Shown: piece after piece, positions 24,700 to 36,446 of the stretch
How positions within the stretch are numbered: the stretch's first letter is position 1
How the letters are laid out: every line of letters begins with the position of its first letter
NCBI GenBank assembly: GCA_949752795.1
Contig: OX457071.1
Location: 32,224,800 to 32,288,799 of the forward strand
DNA: 64,000 nt
Reading direction: 5' to 3'
Origin: Hyperoodon ampullatus
Taxonomy: Eukaryota > Chordata > Mammalia > Artiodactyla > Ziphiidae
Notes under the pieces: model-generated
The model's database searches: none
The model's input: the letters and a program-made list of their open reading frames with translations, nothing else
What the model was told of the DNA's origin: nothing
Made by a program: the position numbers and the translations under genes

Positions 24700-24945
24700 T
24701 TCAGCAAGTATTCATTGAACACCCACTACTGGCCAGGGACTGCTTTAGGTACTGGGTGTAGAGCAATAAAGAAAAAAGGCCCAGTTCCTGCCAAGATAGA
24801 GTTTATATTGTAATGGAAGGAGATAGACAAGGAACACCTGGACAAGGAAATACACATCCTAATTTCTGATGGTAAGTTTTATGAAGAAAATAAAGACGAT
24901 AATGTTAGAGAGTGGAAAGTGGGTTAGGGGGATGAGCTAGAGTCA
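24700..24945 (-). repeat. L2 3' end, antisense (left part)
   Basis: Clear reversed L2 terminus: 'caagtattcattgaacaccc', 'gccagggactgctttaggta', 'ttcctgccaagatagagttt' and 'gtaagttttatgaagaaaat'. The element continues at 25524 after an MLT1 insertion. Confidence 0.8.
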
Positions 24946-25523
24946 TGACTGAGTCCACTTGGTCTGCTATCATAAAATACTATCGGCTGGGTGGTTTATG
25001 AACAACAGAAATTTATTTCTCACAGTTCTGGAGGCTGGAAGTCCAAGATCAAGGCGCCAGCATGGTCAAGAGAGGGCCCTCTTCTTGGCTTACAGAGAGC
25101 GTCTTCTTGCTGTGTCCTCACATGGTAGAAGGGGCTTGAAAGCTCTCTGGGGCCTCTTTTGTTTGTTTTTGTTTTTGTTTTATTTTTCTGATACGCGGGC
25201 CTCTCACTGTTGTGGCCTCTCCCGTTACAGAGCACAGGGTCCAGACGCGCAGGCTCAGCGGCCATGGCTCACGGGCCCAGCCGCTCCGCGGCATGTGGGA
25301 TCTTCCCAGACCGGGGCACGAACCCGTGTCCCCTGCATCGGCAGGCGGACTCTCAACCACTGCACCACCAGGGAAGCCCTCTGGGGCCTCTTTGATAAAA
25401 ACACTAATCGCATTCATGAGCACTGCACCCTCATGACCTAAGCACCTTCCAAAAGCCCCACCTTTAGGAGTTAGGATTTCAACAAATGAATTTTGCGGGG
25501 ACTCAAACATTCAGACCATAGCA
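24946..25523 (-). repeat. MLT1 solo LTR, antisense, split by a SINE
   Basis: Reversed MLT1: 'gctatcataaaatactatcg', 'aacagaaatttatttctcac', 'ggaagtccaagatcaaggcg', 'tgctgtgtcctcacatggta', then after the SINE 'cactaatcgcattcatgagc', 'ctcatgacctaagcacct' and 'cagaccatagca'. It inserted into an L2 and was later hit by the CHR SINE at 25160-25378. Confidence 0.85.
25160..25378 (-). mobile_element. CHR SINE in MLT1
   Basis: CHR SINE in minus orientation: head at 25310-25378, T-rich tail 25160-25187. Exact 15-bp duplications (ctctggggcctcttt) lie at 25145-25159 and 25379-25393, within the MLT1 LTR. The exact duplications indicate a fairly recent insertion. Confidence 0.95.
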
Positions 25524-25690
25524 GGGGGTCTGAGGTGGTCTCCGAGGAAAAGATTTGAGCTGAAATCTGAGTGATGAGAAATCCATCCAAAGATCTCAGA
25601 GAAGAGTGCCGTTGGCAAGAGAAACATGTTTAAATGCCTTCAGAAGGGACCAAGCCTGATGCTAATCACTAAGATCCCTTCAAAGTAAAG
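25524..25690 (-). repeat. L2, antisense (right part)
   Basis: Continues the L2 of 24700-24945: 'gatttgagctgaaatctgag' followed by 'agagaagagtgccgttggca' match the reversed L2 order immediately past the MLT1 insertion point. Confidence 0.6.
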
Positions 25691-25849
25691 GAGTGTTTTG
25701 TATTGTGAGGCTCTTCCTGAGGTGCAGGTGTGGAGGTGCACTGGGGCAGGGGACAAATCATCCAGGGAGAGTTGGCAGTGAAGACGGAGAAGGCCAGCTT
25801 CACCCTTGCTTCTTGGACTCTCCTCCTTATCTTTCTCTCTACCCTCTGT

Positions 25850-26250
25850 TAGTCATTGCCCAGTATCCCAGACTGCCATAACAGTAATAACAACAGCATG
25901 GTAATCTCATACTTAAACATACCACTTTCTGAGAAGCCCTCCTATCTGATGACATTGCTTCCTATTCCACTGAGTTAATAGAATCCATCCAAAGAGAACT
26001 TCCCGAACTCCTACCACCATAGCTGCCACCAGATCTGGGTTCATTGTCTTTGCTCTCTTTCCTGTGACTATGGATGGACTCTCCATTCTCCTGGAAAACA
26101 CTAACCCCTCCATGTGTTTACTCTTTTCTACCCAAAACACTGGCACAGCAATTCTCTCCTCTTCTGTAATGAGTGTTTTCCTTTTCTCCTGGACCTCTTT
26201 CTTCAGCATTGAAAAGTGCTTCATTCCCACCTACATTAAAATACCTTCTC
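25850..26250 (+). repeat. L2-like coding-region relic
   Basis: CT-rich sequence ('tcctcttctgtaatgagtgt', 'ctcctggacctctttcttca') resembling the plus-strand L2 ORF2. It is separated from clearer L2 sequence after 26916 by an L1 insertion. Frames are closed. Confidence 0.45.
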
Positions 26251-26251
26251 T

Positions 26252-26754
26252 TAACTATAATTTGAAAAGATACGTATGTCCCAATGTTCACAGCAGCACT
26301 ATTTACAATAGCCAAGGCATGAAAGCAACCTAAGTGTCCCTCGACAGAAGAATGGATAAAGAAGATGTGGTATATATATACACAATGGAATATCACTTAG
26401 CCATAAAAAAGAATGAAATAATGCCATTTGCAGCAACATGGATAGACCTAGAGATTATCATACTAAGTGAAGCAAATCAGACAAAGATAAATATCATATG
26501 ATATCGCTTATATGTGGAATCTAAAATATGATACAAATGAACTTATTTACAAAACAGAAATAGACCCACAGGCATAGAAAACAAACTTATGATTACCAAA
26601 GGGGAAAGGAGGGGAGAGATAAACTAGGAGTTTGGGATTAACATATACACACTACTATATATAAAACAGATGATCAACAAGGACTTACTGTATAGCACAG
26701 GGAGCTATACCCAGTATTTTGTAATAACCTATAAGGGAAAAGAATCTGAAAAAG

Positions 26755-26821
<67 letters not shown>

Positions 26822-26915
26822 CTGAATCACTGTGCTGTACACCTGAAACTAACACTTTACACAACATTGTAAATCAACTGTACTTCAATTAAAAAAAATA
26901 AAACAGAAACAAAAG
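26252..26915 (+). mobile_element. 5'-truncated L1, plus strand
   Basis: End of an L1: 'ccaatgttcacagcagcact', 'aatggataaagaagatgtgg', 'agccataaaaaagaatgaaa' (end of ORF2), then 3'UTR with 'gtatagcacagggagctata', a long (TA)n, 'ctgtgctgtacacctgaaac' and an A-rich tail at 26890-26912. An imperfect duplication (accttctctt before, acctttctctt after) may flank it. Older than the full-length copy and of a different 3'UTR type. Confidence 0.88.
26759..26821. repeat. (TA)n microsatellite
   Basis: About 31 uninterrupted TA dinucleotides within the 3'UTR of the plus-strand L1. Perfect repeats of this length are usually length-variable. Confidence 0.95.
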
Positions 26916-27915
26916 ACCCCAAAACCTTTCTCTTGGCCCCAATTTCCTTTTGCAGATACTTCTCTGAAGCCCTTTACTATAAAACTCTGTAAATGTATGG
27001 TCTCTATTCTCTCCCTCCAACTTCTCTTTTCTCATCCTCCTTTGAACAATGGGGCTCCCAGACTCCTCACCCCAAGCACACAGACACCAACTCTATTTCT
27101 GGTTGCTAATGCTGCTCAATCTGGATAGACAACTTTTTAGTTCTACTCTTCCTTGACTTTTCAGGACCATTTAATAAAGACCATTGCTTCTCCTCATCGA
27201 CATACTTTTTCACTGGGCTTCCAGGATGCTACGTGTTCCTGGTTACCTCTCTCCTCTCTGGCCCTAGTCTCTTAGCTCTGAGTTTGCCCGGGGACTAGAC
27301 TTTGGACTCCATCTTTTCTCTATGTTTTCCTCTTGATATTTCCTTTACGCACATGACCTTAAATATCATCAATATGTAGACAACTTCTAAATACATTTTA
27401 GCCTAATCTTTCCACTGAAGTCCAACTGCTTTTGCAGCGTCTCTACTTAGACACCTAATAAGATTCTCAAAACTTAACTTTTTCAGTACTAACCTATTTT
27501 CCCTGCAACCTGCTCTACCTTCATCTCAATGAAATCATGCTCAACTTCTCCTTTTCTCTCACATCCCACATTCCATATAATGGCAAATCCTGTGGGCTTA
27601 CCTTCAAAGTATAGTTAGGATCTTACCAATTCTCAATACCTTCTATGCTCCTGTCCTGATCTGAGACACCATCTTCCTCTGAATGACTGCAGTAGCCTCC
27701 TACATTTATCACTGAGTATGCCCTTGCCCCACGGCAGCAACCAGGGGTCCTTTAAAAAAAAGATCAGGTCATATCACTGTTGGAGAAGTCCCTTCGACTC
27801 TTCCCATTTCACTCAGGCAAAGCCAAAATGGTTATAGTGTTGTATTTGGGCCTTACCTGATCTAGACCCCAGTTACATTCCTGACCTCATCTCCACATAC
27901 TCTGTACTTACTCTT
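26916..27915 (+). repeat. L2 LINE relic
   Basis: Plus-strand L2 ORF2 to 3' region, clearest in 27520-27900: 'ctcacatcccacattccata', 'gcaaatcctgtgggcttacc', 'gactgcagtagcctcctaca', 'aaaaagatcaggtcatatca', 'gcaaagccaaaatggttata', 'gggccttacctgatctagac'. Many frame breaks. It resumes at 28441. Confidence 0.75.
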
Positions 27916-28440
27916 GACTGAATAAAGTGCACAGCCTAAAAGTTGAGACTTATGTTCTATTCAGCAGACTTTCTGAGGAATTAAGCCCGGAAGACAGCCT
28001 CTCAGATAGCTTGGAGGGACCGCTCAGAAGAGGTAAGGGAGGACCCAGGATATATAGGAGTTTCTACAACAAAGACCAGTTAGTCAGAACATCAAAAGAT
28101 TACTGTTAATTAAAGAAAACCAGACGTCTCAAGTTTATGGATTTAGCACTTTTCTACACATGCGAGAATGAAAGGGTCTGGGCTCATTGAAATGATTCCT
28201 TTGATAGGCCCCTTAACTATCTAGGGCCAGTAGCCTGCTTTTCTCCATCCTGAGTCCCCTCAGGGTGCACAGTCTGGAGGCGGCTGCAGTGACTGCCGGC
28301 TTGGTCGTTGGCAGTCTGTTTGTCTCCATCCTGATTTCCTTCAGGGCTCACCATCCGGGTGCCTGTAGTGGCTTGATGGTTTGATGACTGCAGCATCCTT
28401 TGTTTACTAATATGACAGGTGATATTTTTCATCCGCGTTA
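27916..28440. mobile_element. Unidentified LTR-like insertion in L2
   Basis: A 525-bp block interrupts a continuous L2. It begins near 'gactgaataaagtgcacagc' and ends near 'catccgcgttacttac'. It holds two related CT-rich blocks ('cttttctccatcctgagtcc' near 28239, 'tgtctccatcctgatttcct' near 28320). The flanks share 'cttga'. The text looks familiar from cetartiodactyl genomes as an endogenous-retrovirus LTR, but I could not confirm TG/CA ends. Confidence 0.4.
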
Positions 28441-28625
28441 CTTACCTTGATTCTGCCACACCAACCTTTCTGCTGTTACTCGGACATGTTATCACACATC
28501 TCCTCATGGCGTTTGCTCCTGCTATTACCACTAGCTCTTCCCCAGACAGGGGGCGGATCATCATGTCACCTTTCTCAAGCAATTAAGCAAATGTTACTTT
28601 CTCAGTGGGGCCTTCTTGGTCTGCT
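28441..28625 (+). repeat. L2, continuation
   Basis: L2 3' region past the insertion: 'ccacaccaacctttctgctg', 'tgtcacctttctcaagc' and 'ttctcagtggggccttcttg' in the expected order. Confidence 0.65.
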
Positions 28626-28651
28626 TAATTAATTAATTAATTAATTAATTT
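28622..28651. repeat. (TTAA)n simple repeat
   Basis: About six to seven tandem AATT/TTAA units. Confidence 0.9.
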
Positions 28652-28667
28652 TCAATAATATGGCTAA

Positions 28668-28875
28668 CACTAATACTGATTTTACTATGTGCTAGGCATT
28701 GTCCTAAATATATTACAAATATTAATTCATTTAATCATCACACTAACCCTGTGAGTCAGTATTATCATTATCTCCATTTTACAGATCAGAGCCCTGAGGT
28801 GCAGAGAAGTTAAGTAATTCACTCGACGTCAGAGAGCTGCAGTGTAGGGAATCCAAGCTACATGGTAGAGCAGAG
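28668..28875 (-). repeat. MIR SINE, antisense
   Basis: Well-kept reversed MIR: 'tactatgtgctaggcattgt', 'attcatttaatcatcacact', 'tctccattttacagatcaga', 'gagaagttaagtaattcact' and 'gtagggaatccaagcta'. Confidence 0.85.
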
Positions 28876-28879
28876 GGAG

Positions 28880-29510
28880 GGCAGTTGCCATTTCTCTGCC
28901 CATTTTATTTCATTTGTTTATTAGAGAATAACATGCCAAGTTCACATGGCTCTTCTGACAATCAAATAAGAGGCCATTAAATACTTTGCAAATATTAGGC
29001 ATCATTATTAGGAATTGCAGTGCACACTTAGGAATGCCTCATTTTGGGGACATATCCTCACCTGGATTTTTTCTGTTAAATTTTGAATGTTGTATTTTTT
29101 TTTTTTTTTACAAAAAGTAAACACAGTGAAGAGGGATATAACATTGTGTAGACTACTTCTACAGCACCATGTGTTCATAATCACATATTTTTTATGGTAA
29201 ATGTAATGAACAAACTAGTGTGCTGGGTGCTTTAGGGAGTACTGAAGAAGTTCAGAAGTGTTGAGAAAGAAGATCTGAAGGTAGTTTCACTCTTGTGGAG
29301 AGCAAGACAGTAATACTTTAGTAAGATGTTAAGAACTGAGTTATTCAAGGCAGAAAAGGCTTAAAGAAAACAGAGATAATAATGCAACTGATTGCTTCTT
29401 CTATTTATGAAAGTCTGCTGTTTTTTCATCCTTGCAATGACTACTAATAGATTTGTATAGAAAAAGAAGATAATTGTGTAGAGTAAATTGTACCTTTCTG
29501 GCAACCATTC
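28880..29510. other. Unassigned DNA
   Basis: No gene or clear repeat. A possible further MIR-like piece lies at 28945-29010, and a poly-T run at about 29096-29109. Confidence 0.4.
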
Positions 29511-29514
29511 TTCC

Positions 29515-29960
29515 TTATTTATGGTGCTCAGGTTTCCTTTTGGGAATTACTGCCATCCCCTAGTGTGGAGTCTTGGCGGCATTGTAATCAGAGTACCATG
29601 CCCGTCCACAGGGCAAACAAGTAGGGTGGACAAACACAGAGGGGCAAGTCCCCTCAACCAGATACTTCCTCTCTTCAGCCTGGTACAGGCAAGGGCAGGC
29701 ACCTGACAAAGATGGAGCCAGGGGGACTCTTAGGACCAGGAAACTTGCACAGAGTGATGCCAGCAAGGAGACATGGCTGGAGTTCCATCGTTCCCATGAT
29801 GCTGGCCAGAGAAGGTCAGTGGCTCCTGCATCCCAGTCTCCCAAAGACTGAGTCCCTACTCCTGCAGTTTCTAAGCCTAGTTCTCCAGGCTTACCTTCTT
29901 CCTGTGAGCTGCCCAGTAGTCTTCCATTAAATTCCCTCTTTTAAAATCTGAAGTTACTTG
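29515..29960 (+). repeat. Possible ancient LTR
   Basis: Moderately GC-rich block ending 'ccattaaattccctctttta', which resembles the polyadenylation end of an old LTR. Short frames on both strands match nothing. Family and left border unknown. Confidence 0.35.
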
Positions 29961-32900
29961 TAAACAAATCAACTAGGATACAGATAGATCAAAACACGAC
30001 AAGAGATTATAGATCACTCAACAGTCCCAACTATTTTGAACACAGTCACAGGTCACCCTCGGCTTGTTCTGTCAAGATCTTTTCCTCCTCCAACATTATG
30101 CAGCTGATGTTTTCATATCACCAACACATGATTCCTACTTTACATTGTCCTGAGACAGGTGTTGTAGAAATGTGTTCATAATAAATAGAGTAAAAGGGCA
30201 GTATGTTTTGTAGGTGACATTTTGCCAGGAAAGGAAGAAACTACATAGGGGACCTATAAGAGTCACCATTTTCTCTGCCCCATCTCTCCACCAATTTCAA
30301 ATGTGTCATTAACCAAAATACAGAGATAGTACTGGGAATATGGCTTTGTTAATATAAAGAAAAAATCAGATATAGAACAGGGAAACTAATATAAGTATAA
30401 GCAATGTTTTCTTATCCTTGTTTTCGAATCTAATTTTCTGTCTTTTCCTCTTTGCCAATCAGAATCCCATCATCACATAGAACATGCTATCAACTTTAAG
30501 TACTGATGCTCAAGTAAAAGTGGCTTAGAACTTAAAGTGAGGGAATACAAGATTACCTATTTGTTCCTAAAATTAACTAAAATGAAAATAAAGGAAAAAA
30601 GGGGTATAATTCTATAAGGACAAAGAAAATATAAATGATAAAACAGTAGAAGATATAACTAACTAAATTAATTTCCACTAAAGAACTCTGAAAAGAATCA
30701 AAATTAAAGACACCAGATAATTCTGCAGGTGGGCGGCATGGATAACACTGAAAAAGAATGTTGGTTAAAAGTCTCTAAGGAGCGGTTAAACTCTCCAGAC
30801 CCTCACTAGAGTGGTAAGCTTAGTTTTTTGTACACAGTAGACAGTGAACAAATGTTTTTTATTAATTGAAATGACACAGCATTGTAGTAAATTTTCACTG
30901 ACATTTGAAAGAGTCCTTTTTTGAACCAAAGAGACAAAGAGACAATAACATTTGATTAAAGGTTCATTGGGGTTTATGGATTATATGCAATGTCTAAGAT
31001 CTAATGGTGGGAAAGATTGGGGGAGAGAGGAATCATAATTGGTAAAGCTGTCTGATAGGGCTATGGGATTCATTTTACTATTCTCCTTACTTTTTCATAT
31101 GTTTGATTTTTTCCATACTAAAAAGAAAAATCTTAGGTACTTAAAGAAAAGCTCAGAAGTTGGCAAACTCTACTTATTGTTATGCCTCTTCTTCTCTGAA
31201 AGTAACCTGAGTTTTGGCCTTAGATGAGAGGCCCATTTAAGAGGACAGCCAGTTCATTCTGTCTGGTGCTATTGTTTCTCATGGATCAATATTTCTCATG
31301 CATTGTTGAGGCTGTGCTTAATATGTGTCACAAGCGGTTTAACACAGAGGTACTTGTGGCTACACCTGAGTGGAGGGTGGTTACTGAATGATTGAAAGAA
31401 CAATTGAAAGAATGCGAGTCTAGGAACAGAAGAGAAGAGAACAAAAAAGTGACATCTTCCAGCAAGTGATGGAGTGCTCTTATTAGAAGTCATATGAAGA
31501 TTACAAATTATCTTTGGATGTTATGTCTGTTCATTTTGGAATTGTGAATTGCCTTTCACTTTTTCAGGTATACAGATGTTATTCATCATTACCCACCCGA
31601 CTCTTTAGAGAACAGAAATCTGGTTTTAACACCTCAAATAACATTTAATAAGAAGCATAAGCATTTCAGGATTAGGGTATGAATCTTCCTTCCTTAGAAA
31701 ATTATAGAATAAGGGTAACTTAAAAATAGGGGTGGGAATGAGAAAGACAGGCATCAAGTAATAGAGACAAAAGACAGATGGAAGTGAGATGGTGGGAGAG
31801 GGAAGGAAATGACATATTTTCCTTTCAAGTCTGTGCCTGGCTCTTATTTGAGTACAGTAATCTGATTCATGCTTATACTCTGTGTCTGATTTATTACCGA
31901 TTTCATCATGAGTGCCCAGCTCCACTGGCTCTTGCCCATTTGTCTCCAAGGTAGTGAAACCACCGTCCACAGAATGACTGCACCAGCTGACCCTGTTAGC
32001 ACGTTTAACTCTCAACTTAAACGTCTCCTTTTGCTAGTTATTTTTAGATTTATTGTTGTATAGGATGTGTATGTTGTATAGCAATATGATACCTATGGAA
32101 TGTTCTGAACTGTGTAAATCAAACAACATAATAGCATCTCTGGGTGAAACCAGGGGCAGCGAGGACAGGATGAAATGGGACAGAGAATGGAATAGAGGAA
32201 ATGGGCAGCAAAGAGTGACAGAAAGGGGGTGGAATACCACTGGAAAAAGTACTTAGGAATTAGAAACAGAGAGTGATAAGGGAGGCAAGAGAGTGAAGAA
32301 ATGAGAGACAACTCAAGATGAAGATTTAAGCATGACTAGAGACAAAAGCATCATTAAGGGAGCAAATTAAAGATCAAGGAGCATCAGAAAATAAACTCAG
32401 TGCATTGGTAAAAAATAGTACTTGGGCTTTAAGAAAATAATAGAATATTAAATCTTGCTAAGTCACAGGGTAATAGAAATGCATCTCAATAAAGACGTTC
32501 TTTATGATGTACTAAAGACGGGCACAGAAAATCAGAAAAATTTGTTTGGGGAAATAGAGTCTTTTAGTTCCCCAGGAACTGGTAAAAATTGGTTAGAATT
32601 TAAAATGGAAAAAATGAAATAGTGATCAAATGTCCTGATGAAGAAATAGAAAATGAACAGATTTTGAGGCTTTAATCAGTAAATAAAATGCAATAATAAT
32701 TCTCAAACTGAAGTCTTGGATGAAAATGAGTTTTTCTGAATTTTCACTATCAATTTGTTAAAAGTTGGATCTCATTGTCTTATTCTCATTGTTTATGAGT
32801 GACGGGAAAACTCCTTTAGGTATGTGGTACCCATTTCTTCGTGTATTTGGTATCCTCTCTAAGCTTTCCTTATCTCTACTATGTCTCCTATTGAGTTAAT

Positions 32901-33406
32901 AATGAGAAAAGATTTTGACCCTCCCTGCCAATACCTTGTTGTAGAGTATGCCATGCAGTGCCAAAACCACTTTGATGATTTATTTTATCTCTTCAGAATA
33001 ACTTGATTTTAAAGGAGCTGTAATTAAAGTTTAACCTTGATTATGGAATGATCTTGCTTTGTCATTTTCTTCTTGAGACATTCAATATTACTAAGTGTGT
33101 TTGACTACCAAACTTTCATGCTTGGTTTTAGGCAGAATTTAGAGTAATTGTTTTGGAATTTTTAATTGGATGTATAATAATTGAGGTGAAGGCTTTTTAG
33201 CTAATTTCCCCAAGAGTTCACTTGCTACTAAATAAGCATGAAAGATACTTTCTGTTTCCATTATATTTTTATATTAGTAATTATACCACTTAAAGTTTAA
33301 ATAGGCTTCAAGAGCAAAATGTAACATGAAAATCAAAAAGAGTTAGCATTTTTCCTTGTCATCAACTTTCTTTATTTTAAATACGTGTCTTGCTAATCTC
33401 CAAATG
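29961..33406. other. Unassigned AT-rich DNA
   Basis: 3.4 kb without recognised genes. A short piece at about 31070-31130 ('catatgtttgattttttcca') looks like the very end of an old L1. The rest is unassigned and may include unrecognised old repeats. Confidence 0.4.
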
Positions 33407-33421
33407 AATTACTTTGTTTTA
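33407..33421. repeat. Target-site duplication of full-length L1 (left)
   Basis: aattactttgtttta, identical over 15 bp to 40956-40970. This fixes the borders of the LINE-1 and shows an endonuclease-dependent insertion. Read in reverse it gives a T-rich cleavage context, as L1 prefers. Confidence 0.95.
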
Positions 33422-33449
33422 TTTTTTTTTTTATTTTTTATTTTTTATT

Positions 33450-33773
33450 AGTTTCTGCTTTATAACAAAGTGAATCAGTCATACATATACATCTGTTCCC
33501 ACATCCCCTCCCTCATGCATCTCCCTCCCTCCCACCCTCCCCATCCCACCCCTCCAGGCGGTCACAAAGCACCGAGCTGATCTCCCTGTGCTCTGCGGCT
33601 GCTTCCCACTATCTATCTACCTTACGTTTGGTAGTGTATATATGTCCATGCCTCTCTTTCCCTGTGTCACAGCTTACCCTTCCCCTTCCCCATATCCTCA
33701 AGTCCATTCTCAAGTAGGTCTGTGTCTTTATTCCCGTTTTACCCCTAGGTTCTTCATGACATTTTTTTTTTTT
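33450..33773 (-). other. LINE-1 3'UTR
   Basis: Follows the ORF2 stop at 33774-33776. On the element's own strand it holds a G-rich tract (33505-33556), seen on the plus strand as runs of ccctccctccc. A G-rich, quadruplex-prone segment is a known feature of mammalian L1 3'UTRs. The last 40 bp before the tail match the ends of the truncated L1s at 22712-23264 and 42766-42890 closely enough to place all three in one broad lineage. Confidence 0.85.
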
Positions 33774-36406
33774 TTAAATTCCATATATATGTGTTAGCAT
33801 ACGGTATTTGTCTTTCTCTTTCTGACTTACTTCACTCTGTATGACAGACTCTAGGTCTATCCACCTCATTACAAATAGCTCAGTTTCGTTTCTTTTTATG
33901 GCTGAGTAATATTCCATTGTATATATGTGCCACATCTTCTTTATCCATTCATCCGATGATGGACACTTAGGTTGTTTCCAGCTCCGGGCTATTGTGAATA
34001 GAGCTGCAATGAACATTTTGGTACATGTCTCTTTTTGAATTATGGTTTTCTCAGGGTATATGCCTAGTAGTGGGATTGCTGGGTCATATGGTAGTTCTAT
34101 TTTTAGTTTTTTAAGGAACCTCCAAACTGTTCTCCATAGTGGCTGTACCAATTCACATTCCCACCAGCAGTGCAAGAGTGTTCCCTTTTCTCCACACCCT
34201 CTCCAGCATTTATTGTTTCTAGATTTCTTGATGATGGCCATTCTGACTGGTGTGAGATGATATCTCATTGTAGTTTTGATTTGCATTTCTCTAATGATTA
34301 ATGATGTTGAGCATTCTTTCATGTGTTTGTTGGCAGTCTGTATATCTTCTTTGGAGAAATGCCTATTTAAGTCTTCTGCCCATTTTTGGATTGGGTTGTT
34401 TGTTTTTTTGCTATTGAGCTGCATGAGCTGTTTATAAATTTTGGAGATTAATCCTTTGTCAGTTGCTTCATTTGCAAATATTTTCTCCCATTCTGAGGGT
34501 TGTCTTTTGGTCTTGTTTATGGTTTCCTTTGCTGTGCAAAAGCTTTGAAGTTTCATTAGGTCCCATTTGTTTATCTTTGTTTTTATTTCCATTTCTCTAG
34601 GAGGTGGGTCCAAAAGGATCTTGCTGTGATTTATGTCATAGAGTGTTCTACCTATGTTTTCCTCTAAGAGTTTGATAGTTTCTGGCCTTACATTTAGGTC
34701 TTTAATCCATTTTGAGCTTATTTTTGTGTATGGTGTTAGGGAATGATCTAATCTCATACTTTTACATGTCCCTGTCCAGTTTTCCCAGCACCACTTATTG
34801 AAGAGGCTGTCCTTTCTCCACTGTACATTCCTGCCTCCTTTATCAAAGATAAGTTGGCCATATGTGCGTGGGTTTATCTCTGGGCTTTCTATCCTGATCC
34901 ACTGATCTATCTTTCTGTTTTTATGCCAGTACCACACTGTCTTAATTACTGTAGCTTTGTAGTATAGTCTGAAGTCAGGCAGCCTGATTCCTCCAGCTCC
35001 GTTTTTCGTTCTCAAGATTGCTTTGGCTATTCGGGGTCTTTTGTTTTTCCAAACAAATTTTGAAATTTTTTGTTCTAGTTCTGTGAAAAATGCCAGTGGT
35101 AGTTTGATAGGGATTGCATTGACTCTGTAGATTGCTTTGGGTAGTAGAGTCATTTTCACAATATTGATTCTTCCAATCCAGGAGCATGGTATATCTCTCC
35201 ATCTATTTGTATCATCTTTAATTTCTTTCATCAGTGTCTTATAATTTTCTGCATACAGGTCTTTTGTCTCCTTAGGTAGGTTTATTCCTAGATATTTTAT
35301 TCTTTTTGTTGCAATGGTAAATGGGAGTGTTTTCTTGATTTCATTTTCAGATTTTTCATCATTAGTATATAGGAATGCCAGAGATTTCTGTGCATTAATT
35401 TTGTATCCTGCTACTTTACCAAATTCATTGATTAGCTCTAGTAGTTTTTCGGTAGCATCTTTAGGATTCTCTATGTATAGTATCATGTCATCTGCAAACA
35501 GTGACAGCTTTACTTCTTCTTTTCCAATTTGGATTCCTTTTATTTCCTTTTCTTCTCTGATTTCTGTGGCTAAAACTTCCAAAACTAGGTTGAATAAGAG
35601 TGGTGAGAGTGGGCAGCCTTGTCTTGTTCCTGATCTTAGTGGAAATGGTTTCAGTTTTTCACCATTGAGGACAATGTTGGCTGTGGGTTTGTCATATATG
35701 GCCTTTATTATGTTGAGGAAAGTTCCCTCTATGCCTACTTTCTGCAGGGTTTTTATCATAAATGGGTGTTGAATTTTGTCGAAAGCTTTCTCTGCATCTA
35801 TTGAGATGATCATATGGTTTTTCTCCTTCAACTTGTTAATATGGTGTATCACATTGATTGATTTGCGTATATTGAAGAATCCTTGCATTCCTGGAATAAA
35901 CCCCACTTGATCGTGGTGTATGATCCTTTTAATGTGCTGTTGGATTCTGTTTGCTAGTATTTTGTTGAGGATTTTTGCATCTATGTTCATCAGTGATATT
36001 GGCCTGTAGTTTTCTTTCTTTGTGACATCCTTGCCTGGTTTTGGTATCAAGGTGATGGTGGCCTCGTAGAATGAGTTTGGGAGTGTTCTTTCCTCTGATA
36101 TTGTTTGGAAGAGTTTGAGAAGGATGGGTGTTAGCTCTTCTCTAAATGTTTGATAGAATTCGCCTGTGAAGCCATCTGGTCCTGGGCTTTTGTTTGATGG
36201 AAGGTTTTTAATCACAGTTTCAATTTCAGTGCTTGTGATTGGTCTATTCATATTTTCTATTTCTTCCTGAGTCAGTCTTGGTAGGTTGTGCATTTCTAAG
36301 AATTTGTCCATTTCTTCCAGGTTGTCCATTTTATTGGCATAGAGTTGCTTATAGTAATCTCTCATGATCTTTTGTATTTCTGCAGTGTCAGTTGTTACTT
36401 CTCCTT
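33774..36406 (-). pseudogene. ORF2: LINE-1 ORF2, 3' portion (reverse transcriptase, zinc knuckle)
   Basis: Open frame encoding the C-terminal two thirds of the ORF2 protein. The first Met is at 36365 (863 residues), but the frame is open up to the SINE junction at 36406. Counted from that Met, reverse transcriptase motif A ([12 protein letters not shown]) is at about 187-198, motif B ([15 protein letters not shown]) at 246-260 and the catalytic FADD at 290-293. A C-rich knuckle follows (CWRGC...H...C, about 720-738). The stop follows HIYGI. In an intact element this part makes cDNA from the L1 or SINE transcript at the nicked target. It is in the same frame as the 5' portion at 36638-37823 but cut off from it by the SINE, so it is counted as disrupted. 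An internally started product is possible but unproven. Confidence 0.93.
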
Positions 36407-36413
36407 TTTCATT

Positions 36414-36416
<3 letters not shown>
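36407..36416. repeat. Target-site duplication of SINE in ORF2 (left)
   Basis: tttcatttct, repeated exactly at 36638-36647. It proves that the SINE entered after the L1 was already in place. Confidence 0.93.

Positions 36417-36446
<30 letters not shown>

Noticed and set aside
24959..25441. 160-residue plus-strand frame and 130-residue minus frame
   Set aside because: Made of MLT1 LTR plus CHR SINE sequence; the same SINE-derived peptides recur at every CHR copy.
26685..26867. 60-residue minus frame with an IYIYIY repeat
   Set aside because: Translation of the (TA)n microsatellite.
35314..35772. 152-residue plus-strand frame
   Set aside because: Antisense shadow of the L1 ORF2 reverse transcriptase.
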